The notes beneath the pieces were generated by a model. The model did no database searches. It had not been told where the DNA came from and saw only the letters and a list, made by a program, of their open reading frames with translations. Of a stretch of 10,413 nucleotides of DNA, positions 1-7,500 are shown piece by piece. Each line of letters opens with the position of its first letter. The first letter of the stretch is position 1. A program made the position numbers and the translations under genes. The DNA lies in contig JBMFWG010000056.1 in assembly GCA_049965515.1 (NCBI GenBank), positions 1 through 10,413 of the forward strand, in the 5' to 3' direction. Source of the DNA: UBA4572 sp049965515 (GTDB lineage Bacteria > Nitrospirota > Leptospirillia > Leptospirillales > Leptospirillaceae).

Positions 1-3
1 ATC

Positions 4-22
4 AAAAACCACCGGGTTTTTT
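4..22. other. Weak A/T-rich hairpin, possible terminator remnant
   Basis: Five A's and CC pair with GG and five T's around a four-base ACCG loop, giving a 7-bp stem with an A-run on one side and a T-run on the other. It could be a weak bidirectional rho-independent terminator for a gene left of the window. Five of the seven pairs are A-T, so its stability is doubtful. I see no gene in positions 1-125. Confidence 0.25.
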
Positions 23-125
23 AAAAATCGTCAAAAAAAATGCTTGGAGAGCACTGATCCTACATGCGGAATGTAAATTTAGGGCTCCATACGGTTCCTT
101 TACCAGAATCGCATGCCTAAACAGG

Positions 126-915
126 CTACCCTCCAAGGGAGGAGAGGTTCACTGCTCCCCATGATAGGGAGTTGAACAATTCCTGACGGACATTTTCCCG
201 TCGCACGAACTTGTCGTAGACGACTTGTCCCTCGGGACAATGAGCCAGGAAGCTCTTCCTGAAGGTTGGCCACATGTCCATCACCGCATGAGTGATTTTC
301 TGGGCCCGCTCCTTGCCAAACCAGATCCAGAAGGGCTTCAGGTCTTCTCTTTGCGTCCTTCCACGATATAAAGAAGCTCGGGGCCTCTTGGTCCTTCCGG
401 AGCACAGATCATTGTCCCGTAAGTTTGCCCCTTGCCGGCGGCAATCTCATCAAATCCCAGAACATCAATCCCATCAAGAGGACGCTCCGCCTGCCCCTTC
501 TCCATCATCGCCGGGTCGATCGCCTTCACCGTTTACCGGTGGAGCCCCAGAAGAAGACCCACCGCCTTGTGCGTCGTGATCTTGGACAGCTCGCAGAGCA
601 AGTGGGCCAGGGGACGGGTGACACGAGGACCCCGAACGGGCAAGAAGTCCAGCGCTTCCGTGACAACCCTGCAGGTGGGACACACCACGCGATAGTGAGG
701 AAAGCGGATCACGGTCGGAGGCTGCCACCACAGAAGATGCCGTACCTCCTGAATTCTGTGGTCATATCCGGGAAGAACTTCTTTTCCACAAGAGCCTCAT
801 GAAAGGACCTCTTTTCTTTCTCGAGCGTCAGAACGACAGCTCCCTCCTTTCTGTCGATGGTGACGATGCGAAAATCTGGAAAGCCAAGAAGTCTTGTGAT
901 AGGCTCATCAGGCAT
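126..915 (-). pseudogene. ISL3-family transposase, truncated and frameshifted
   Basis: Remnant of a DDE transposase that would have moved an ISL3-type insertion sequence. The start (ATG, 913-915) is preceded by a good ribosome binding site (GGAGGA, 925-930, 9 bases away) and begins MPDEPITRLLGFPDFRIV, a typical ISL3 N-terminus. Near 800 the frame shifts. The next frame carries CGKEVLPGYDHRIQEVRHLL, then FPHYRVVCPTCRVVTEALDF, the zinc-binding N-terminal region of the family. A TAA at 533-535 breaks this frame after GLLLGLHR. It continues through VLGFDEIAAGKGQTYGTMI (first catalytic Asp) and LLYIVEGRKEKT. A second frameshift near 338-341 leads to KPFWIWFGKERAQKITHAV and MDMWPTFRKSF (second catalytic Asp), ending at VVYDKF about position 207. 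Homology stops there, and the third acidic residue and the rest of the catalytic domain are missing. About 240 of roughly 400 residues are recognisable. The family assignment comes from recognised motifs. Confidence 0.82.
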
Positions 916-943
916 CCGGTAAGGTCCTCCGTGTTCTCATTTT

Positions 944-977
944 CCGGTGAATACATGGAAAAATCTTACCTCACCGG
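944..977. promoter_or_regulatory. Inverted repeat upstream of the operon
   Basis: CCGGTGA (944-950) is perfectly repeated in inverse as TCACCGG (971-977), with 20 bases between. A second pair, GGTAAG (918-923) and CTTACC (965-970), overlaps it. Together these lie between the ISL3 transposase start and the start of the large operon, where a promoter and operator for the operon would be expected. I cannot identify convincing -35 and -10 boxes. It could be an operator, or just part of the IS end. Confidence 0.25.
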
Positions 978-1029
978 GTGCCTTTTTTTACCCACACTAT
1001 GTCGGCAAGAGCCGTCTTTTGCAATACAC

Positions 1030-1033
1030 GGAG
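1030..1033 (+). promoter_or_regulatory. Ribosome binding site setting the start of the first operon gene
   Basis: GGAG lies 7 bases before ATG at 1041 and 4 bases before ATG at 1038. The earlier in-frame starts, GTG 978 and ATG 999, have no purine-rich site at usable distance. This is why ATG 1041 is preferred as the start of the DruH-like gene. Confidence 0.6.
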
Positions 1034-1040
1034 ACGAATG

Positions 1041-4000
1041 ATGGGGAGTCCCTTTTTATCATGGCTTGAAGGTTTTCTTAAAAAACGAGACCTTGCACAA
1101 CCGGATCGACGGCCACTCTATCGCTACCGGCTTTCCAGGGAGGAGTTTCAGAGTCTCTCCGAGCTTTTGGGAACAAAAATCACCGAATATCGCAAGAGGC
1201 AGGTCAAACTTGGTGTCGGAGGAGACCGTTCGCTAACGTTCATCTTTGAGAACTTTGATGGCTTCGATGCCCTTTTTGTCCTCTATGCCGCCGAATGGTG
1301 GCGCCTTTTTTATGATGGGACAGGTTTCTCCTGGGAGCCGATTCTTAATTCTCTCGGAACTCAGAACAATGAGTGGGACTCATCGTCTCGGGGGAGAGAC
1401 ATTCAAAGCGGCTTTGACTTTTGGGGCATTCCCTTGGAGCGGGGCCATCTTCGCTATCTTTCCACTGTTGCCCGCCAGGGGGGTCTTCCGATGAAGCTTC
1501 TCGCCTCCTCTGAGGGCCAGATCGGCCATCTCTTCTCTCGAGTTCTTATCGATCTGGCCGGGGAAGATGAAAGTCTTTGGACGGGAGAGTCCCTCAAGGC
1601 CCGCGTGAAACGTCACGCTCACTACCTTCCCGATGTCTATAAGAATGAAGGGATCTTCCAGCTTCTTGCCGATGTCATCGAGGGCGTTCTCACCCTTCGG
1701 GATCAGGCGAGGTTGACGGGATCGGAGGATGACCTTCTCCGATTGAACGAGCGGGTTCCGAACTGGAAGGATCAGTTCCCCTTTCCCCCTTCGGATGATC
1801 ACTTCTCCGCTCTTCTGGCATCCCTCGTGGTCAAGGCGTCCAAAAAACGAGCCGGAAGAGACCGAAGAGGGCTCTTTTTTGAACGATGTCTTGAGATTAC
1901 TCCCGGATCTTTCGCAATGTTCGGACGCGTTCACCTTCCTCCGGAGATTTCATTCACGCATCTTCAGGAGCTCTTTCACCTCCCTGCCCAAATCCCGCCT
2001 CCTCGTCTTCTCTCCCTGATCCTTCTTTCCGGAGACGAGGAGCAGAGTCTCTCCCTTCGCCGCTTGAGCGAGGCGAAGAGACAGGAGGAGATTCACTATG
2101 CACTCCCCCCCTACCCATCACTTTTTTCCACTGCGCCAACGGAGAAGATTCGCTTAAGGCTCTCCTTTCCCGATGCTCAAAGCTTTGAGATCTCCCCTCC
2201 CGGTGGGGAGCCACTAGATCCCCTCCTTCCCTGGATCTTTACGGAAAAGAATGATGAGTGGGTTTTTCTTCGACAGGGGGGAGGAAGGGTCCCAGCCCTC
2301 TCGTTCTATCTGAGCGTCCCTTTGGATGCTCACATTGAAGGGGCCTCGCCTGAGGCCCCTTCGACCGACTTTGAAAGACGCCAGGTGTTCTTGGCCACAT
2401 CTCCGGTTCGGGTGTGCATCGGGGAGGAACGCTTTTTAGTGACACCCGATGAAGGAGGCACGGATGAGCTAGAATACCAGCTCAAGGGGAAGATGATTGA
2501 CCTCGGGTCGCGCTCCCAGGTCTATCGAGGTTTTCCAAGGATCGTCGCCATGACCTCCGGAGGAACGGTTCGTCCCGTTTCAGGTGAAAAGGTGGGGTGG
2601 AAGATCCCTGGAGAAGGGTGGTCCACGAGCCTTCCGAAGGGATATGCTGGTCCCTGTGAAATCCGGGTGAGGGACGAGGGAGAGACGGTCTTTTCCTCAC
2701 GTCCTGTCTGCCTGCCGGATGAGGCCAAGATCTCTGTCCTTCCCGAAAGCGAGCGATCAGGGCGCATTGTCCTGCACTCTTTCGGCCTTTACCGAGTCAC
2801 ATTCGAGCCTTCTGCCTCTCTTTTGATGAAAACAACCGGGTCGGAAGAGGAGGTGTCGATCCATGTTACGGATCAGGGAGGGGGGATCGGTCCGGGTGAG
2901 GTTGTCGGAGATATTTGGTGGAAGGGGGGGCTTCGGAAGACCCCCTTCCGATTCCCGCTCCCCTTTCGGGGGGTCCGGGCTATCGGCCCCCAGGGAGAGT
3001 CTCTTCTCCCCGGAACTATTCGTGACTTGCGAGATCTCATGGGGGTGCGTCTCATCTTTTTCCCCGGCCCCTCGGCCCGCCGCATCTCCCTCATCCTTCA
3101 ACTTAATGCCAGAGGGGGGCGAAGAAACGAAGAGTGGGCCCTCCCTCTGTCTCTTTCCTCCTCCCCTCAGCAGATAGAGGTGCGGCTTATCGAGATAAGG
3201 AACGAGATCATGGAGTGTTTGGCCCATTCTGACGACCTGTCGGCGACGGTCTCGGTGGAGGGGGAGATCGATGATAGGAGGACTCCCCTGTTTCATGTGG
3301 CGCGTTATGCGGTAAGGGCTAGGGCGATGAGAGGGCAGGGGGTCGTTGTCCTGTCCCCCGGGGCACCGGATCTTTTCTCGGGGGAGGAGGGTTCTGTGGG
3401 GGGGCAGACGAAGGGAGGGAGCTTTTCCTGTGATCTGCGAAGCTCCCTAGCCAAACAAGTTCTTGCCCTTCGTCTGGAGGCACCGGAAGAAGATCCTGTA
3501 AGGCTCGATCCCGATCCTCAGTCCCCGTATTTTCACTTCTATCCCGACACCCGCCCTCCCGGAACGTGGGTGGTCTATCCAGGAAAGGAGGCCCGGATCA
3601 CCTTCCGTCCGGTAGCCTTTAATCTTCAGCGATTCGAAGAAAATAAGGAGGAGAGGACCTCCCTCGATGAGGCCTTTGCCTATTTCCACGAGGAGGTGCG
3701 CAAGTACCTTTTTACTGATGTTTTTGACCGCCTTGTTCAAAGCTTTGCCGATTCGGATTGGGATCGAATAGTCGAGCTTGCCAACAAGATGGGACATCTT
3801 CCTCTTTCCTCGCTCGACCTTTGGAGGGCGGCCATGACCCATCCGTCCATGATGGCCTCGATGCTGCTTCGCTACCCATCCTTACCTTGGGAAGGGTTTC
3901 TTGAACGATTTTCTCAGGAGTCGCTTTTTCTATGGGAATCTGTCGAGGTCTCCCAGTGGGTAGCCGCCTCCGATCAGTCGCGACAGTATCTTGAGTCCAT

Positions 4001-4508
4001 CTATCCTTCCGAGGTCGCGGGGGTGCTCTTTGACAAACACTATAAGCAAAGAGTGAAGGCTCTCTCCTTTCTCCATCCCTCACTCAAGGTTTTTGAGTAT
4101 TTTCGTCCTGATCTTATGGCTCGATCTAAAACACTTGAGATTCGCCCCGATATGGTGTCGATGGATTTATACCAGACCCTTTTCCAGGAAGTTGACTGCG
4201 CTTATCAACGGCTTTTGAGGAGGGGCGCCCAGGGGAGGTGGCCGCAAGAGCTCTCCTCGTGGATCCGGGATGTAGGACACACCCCTTTAGGGCGAAAGTT
4301 CTGGCGAGAGAGAGAGGGGTTCAGAAGCGAAGTGGTGAACTTTCCTGCTATGTTGGTGGTCAGCGGCCAACTAAGAGCGTCCCGGGAGAAATTTTGCTGG
4401 AAGCATTTTGCCGAGGCACGAAAGCTTATCAAATTCGATCGGGACTGGTTTTCAGACGCCTATCACATGACAATGGTATCGATTTATCGAGGACTGCTTG
4501 ATGAATAA
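1041..4508 (+). CDS. druH: DruH-like protein of a type III Druantia-type defence system
   Basis: Large protein of unknown biochemical function, 1155 residues from ATG 1041. An in-frame GTG at 978 would add 21 residues that look unlike the family. The N-terminus (FLSWLEGFLKKRDL, then RRPLYRYRLSREEF, residues 5-36) and the block YAAEWWRLFYDGTGFSW (82-98) with EPILNSLG resemble what I recall of the STY4851/ECs_5259 (YjiT-type) family, which I associate with DruH. The first roughly 300 residues look helical. The middle, about 330-800, looks beta-rich with many short hydrophobic strands and Gly/Pro turns, as in Ig-like or adaptor domains. The last 300 are helical again, with SSLDLWRAAMTHPSMMASML near residue 920. 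I see no signal peptide, membrane segment, cysteine cluster, nuclease motif or Walker motif, so a cytoplasmic partner or recognition role for the helicase is an inference. The frame is intact. The gene overlaps the helicase gene by 8 bases, and this gene order supports DruH. Alternative: an accessory protein of another DUF1998-helicase system. Confidence 0.72.
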   Translation: MGSPFLSWLEGFLKKRDLAQPDRRPLYRYRLSREEFQSLSELLGTKITEYRKRQVKLGVGGDRSLTFIFENFDGFDALFVLYAAEWWRLFYDGTGFSWEPILNSLGTQNNEWDSSSRGRDIQSGFDFWGIPLERGHLRYLSTVARQGGLPMKLLASSEGQIGHLFSRVLIDLAGEDESLWTGESLKARVKRHAHYLPDVYKNEGIFQLLADVIEGVLTLRDQARLTGSEDDLLRLNERVPNWKDQFPFPPSDDHFSALLASLVVKASKKRAGRDRRGLFFERCLEITPGSFAMFGRVHLPPEISFTHLQELFHLPAQIPPPRLLSLILLSGDEEQSLSLRRLSEAKRQEEIHYALPPYPSLFSTAPTEKIRLRLSFPDAQSFEISPPGGEPLDPLLPWIFTEKNDEWVFLRQGGGRVPALSFYLSVPLDAHIEGASPEAPSTDFERRQVFLATSPVRVCIGEERFLVTPDEGGTDELEYQLKGKMIDLGSRSQVYRGFPRIVAMTSGGTVRPVSGEKVGWKIPGEGWSTSLPKGYAGPCEIRVRDEGETVFSSRPVCLPDEAKISVLPESERSGRIVLHSFGLYRVTFEPSASLLMKTTGSEEEVSIHVTDQGGGIGPGEVVGDIWWKGGLRKTPFRFPLPFRGVRAIGPQGESLLPGTIRDLRDLMGVRLIFFPGPSARRISLILQLNARGGRRNEEWALPLSLSSSPQQIEVRLIEIRNEIMECLAHSDDLSATVSVEGEIDDRRTPLFHVARYAVRARAMRGQGVVVLSPGAPDLFSGEEGSVGGQTKGGSFSCDLRSSLAKQVLALRLEAPEEDPVRLDPDPQSPYFHFYPDTRPPGTWVVYPGKEARITFRPVAFNLQRFEENKEERTSLDEAFAYFHEEVRKYLFTDVFDRLVQSFADSDWDRIVELANKMGHLPLSSLDLWRAAMTHPSMMASMLLRYPSLPWEGFLERFSQESLFLWESVEVSQWVAASDQSRQYLESIYPSEVAGVLFDKHYKQRVKALSFLHPSLKVFEYFRPDLMARSKTLEIRPDMVSMDLYQTLFQEVDCAYQRLLRRGAQGRWPQELSSWIRDVGHTPLGRKFWREREGFRSEVVNFPAMLVVSGQLRASREKFCWKHFAEARKLIKFDRDWFSDAYHMTMVSIYRGLLDE
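2335..2364. repeat. Strong intragenic hairpin
   Basis: GAAGGGGCCTC (2337-2347) and GAGGCCCCTTC (2352-2362) form a perfect 11-bp stem around a 4-base loop. The flanking TT and GA add one wobble and one Watson-Crick pair in RNA. It lies inside the DruH-like gene around residues 433-441. No T-run follows, so it is not a standard terminator. Confidence 0.7.
2920..2949. repeat. Intragenic inverted repeat
   Basis: GGAAGGGGG (2920-2928) is perfectly complementary to CCCCCTTCC (2941-2949), with a 12-base spacer that itself contains CTTCGGAAG. It lies within the DruH-like gene and has no T-run after it. It may slow translation or transcription locally, or be a by-product of coding for Lys/Gly/Arg/Pro. 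Confidence 0.55.
4489..4493 (+). promoter_or_regulatory. Ribosome binding site for the helicase gene
   Basis: GAGGA lies 7 bases before ATG 4501 and within the last codons of the upstream gene. It favours ATG 4501 over the adjacent in-frame TTG at 4498. The start also overlaps the upstream stop codon region (ATGAATAA), so translational coupling of the two genes is likely. Confidence 0.75.
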
Positions 4509-7500
4509 ATCCTCCTTTTCCTCTCTTTTTTCCGCCCTCAACGACAAGAGCCGCCATGCCGTCATGTCAGGCTTAAGCTTTCGCAACCGGCCCCTCCGGG
4601 AGCACCTCGATGGTCTCCTTTGTGCTCCCCTGACCGCTGATTCGACCACCTCCCTTTTGGGAGATCCGGCCTTTGAGGCCACCTTTGGATGGAAGTCGAC
4701 GTCGCAAACCCTAGGGAATTTCGCAGGATCTCTCCTCTCGGCGACTCTTGTCGAGGCGATGGATCACGTTCCTTCTCACCTGTCGGATTATCGTTTTCCC
4801 AAGGATCGACGGCCTTATACCCATCAGGTCGAGGCCTGGGAGGCTCTTTCCAGCACGCCTCCCTCTTCACTCATTGTCACCAGCGGGACGGGGTCAGGAA
4901 AAACCGAATGCTACCTCGTTCCTATTTTGGATCGCCTTGCCCGCCTGTCGGCCAAGCAGTCGACCCCTCTCTGTGGGGTGCGGGCCCTCTTTCTCTATCC
5001 CTTAAATGCCCTGATCAACAGCCAGCGGGCTCGTCTTGATGCCTGGACGGAGGGGTTGGGAGGGAAGGTGCGATATTGCCTCTATAACGGCAACACTCCG
5101 GAGAGAGTTCCTCGACGAGAAGATCGCCCCAAAAGCGAGGTGGTTGACCGGGTGACGCTTCGGCAGTCGCCGCCTCCCATCCTGTTGACAAATCCCACCA
5201 TGCTCGAATACATGCTCGTGCGAAACGCCGACCGTCCCATCCTCGCCGACTCCCAAGGGCTCTTGGAATATATTGTGATCGACGAGGCCCACACCTACAT
5301 CGGATCCCAGGCCGCAGAGCTTGCACTCCTTCTTCGGCGAGTCCTGATGGCCTTTGGTGTGCATCCTTCAAAGGTTCGTTTCATTGCCACCTCCGCGACA
5401 ATGGGGCCAAGGGAGACTCGTAGTCGGGATTTGGTTCATTTCTTCTCAGATCTGACCGGCGTTTTCCGGGACCAGATTCGCCATGTGGAAGGGGAGCGGG
5501 ATATTCCCTCTCTTCCGGAGGATCCATCGTCTCAAACTCCCCCTGAGACTCTTGAAGAGCTCATAGCGCTATCTGAGACCTCGTCCGATGCCGAATCCTT
5601 TCGAGCGCGCCTTGCGTCCCATCCAATCGCCCGCAGGATCTACCATCGCTTTCTTGATAAGACTCTCGCGGCCCCGATCCTGAAGCTGTCCCATGTGATC
5701 GAAGTGATCGGCGAGGAGGAGAAGAAGGAAGAGTTTCAGAAAGAGAAGGAAGAGAGAGCCCTTCACTGGCTCGATGTTCTCTCTTCACTTCCCGGAACGG
5801 GGCAGGGACGGCCTTTTCTTCCCTTACGGGCCCATATCCTGGTTAGAACTGTGTCGGAGGTTTGGGCGTGTGCGGATCCTCAATGTTCTGAAAAGACGGG
5901 GTCGCCTCTCGATGATCCGGCATGGTCTTTTGGCATGGTCTATATTGGTCGCCGGACCGAGTGTCTATGCGGATCTCCGGCCTATGAGGTCATTTTTTGC
6001 CGCGAGTGCAGAGATGTCTTTTTGATAGCCCAGGAGGAGAAGGGGGAAGAGGGGATGCGACTTGTTCCCATGAGATCCCTGCCGACTTCCGAAGAGTTCG
6101 TCCTCGATGATGTGCCCGTGGAGGGAGAAGGGGAGGAGGTTCAAGACGAGGAAGGGGGGGCAAGTTCCCTCTCTTCTCCCTCGCCACGAACTCGTCCAAG
6201 GGGAAACTCCCATCAGATCCCCGATGCGACCCTGATCATCAACAGATTTCTCCGGAGAGAGTCGGTCGCCCCCGATACCATTACCCTCGACAGAAAAACT
6301 CTGGAGATTCGGGAAGGAAGCTCGAAAGACCTGCGCCTCTCTCTTTATTACACATCTCCTCTGGTCTGCCCCTCCTGTACTCACAAGGGATCGGAGGACC
6401 TTCCCTTTTACCAGAGTTTTTTTCTCACGCCCAACTTCATCATGCCATCGTTGTATTCAGGACTTTTAGAGTTCGCACCGGACTCATCCGAAAGCCCAGC
6501 ATCCCTTCCCTACCGAGGACGACGTCTTCTGACCTTTAGCGACAGTCGACAGGGAACGGCCCGCCTGTCGGCAAGCCTCCAGCTCGCAAGCGAGTCCACC
6601 CGCCTTCGGAGCCTCCTTTACCACCTCATTCTCCGAGAATGCGCACCCCGAAGGCAGGAATATGAAAAGAAGGAGGAAGATATTCGTATGGAGGAGATGC
6701 TGAAAAACTCGTTACCCCATCAGCGCCTTCAGCTTGAATCATTCATTGAAGGAATAAAGAAGGAGTTGAGGGAGAGTCAAAAGAGATCGACCGTTTCCTT
6801 TGAAGCGTTGTGTGAGGGGCTGACAGGGCAGGGAACGGATTTTGAGCGCATCTTCCGATTTTACAAAAGGAAGGATCCGGGTCTCTTTGACCATTCCGGA
6901 GGAAGACGTCTCTTGGCCTCCTTGATGATTTTTCGAGAATTTGGCCGGCGGCCAAAGTTTCAAAACAATTTGGAGACCATGGGGATGATCTCCCTTGAGG
7001 TTCCGGCCCTTGCCGACTTCTCCACACCGCCTTCCGCGGTCACTCGCGCAATCGACATCACGCCGTCAGAGTGGCAGAGCTTTTTGAAGATGGCGGTCGA
7101 CTTCTTTCTTCGTTCCTCCGGTGTTCTCGATATTAACCGAGATCTCCTCCGTTGGATCGGTCTTCCCTTTCCCAACAAAAGTTTCGTGATCTCTCCTGAC
7201 AGTGAAAGAGGAAAAAGGAATGTGGTGACTTGGCCTCGGCTCAACAAAAAGAATCTGAACAATCTCCCGACCCTCGCAAAGATACTTCACAAGGCCTTCG
7301 ACCTTGATCTTGGCGATCCTGCAGATCAGGACAGGATCAATATCATTCTTGATGAAACGTGGCGGGTCTTTGTTGAGGGAGGGATTTTGTCGTTGGAAAA
7401 TGATGGCTACTCCCTCTCCCGATCCCAGATCGCCTTTCGCCCCATCGAAAAAGGATGGATTTGTCCCATCACCCATCGGATCCTCGATACGGTGTTAAAA

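Noticed and set aside
10..979. CACCGGGT at 10-17 and 972-979 as an 8-bp target-site duplication around the ISL3 remnant
   Set aside because: The sequences just inside the two copies do not form terminal inverted repeats, and an 8-base match within 1 kb is expected by chance. The remnant is also truncated on its left, so a duplication is not expected to survive.
978..1040. Earlier starts (GTG 978, ATG 999) for the DruH-like gene
   Set aside because: There is no ribosome binding site at suitable spacing and the extra residues do not look like the family N-terminus. GGAG is well placed for ATG 1041.
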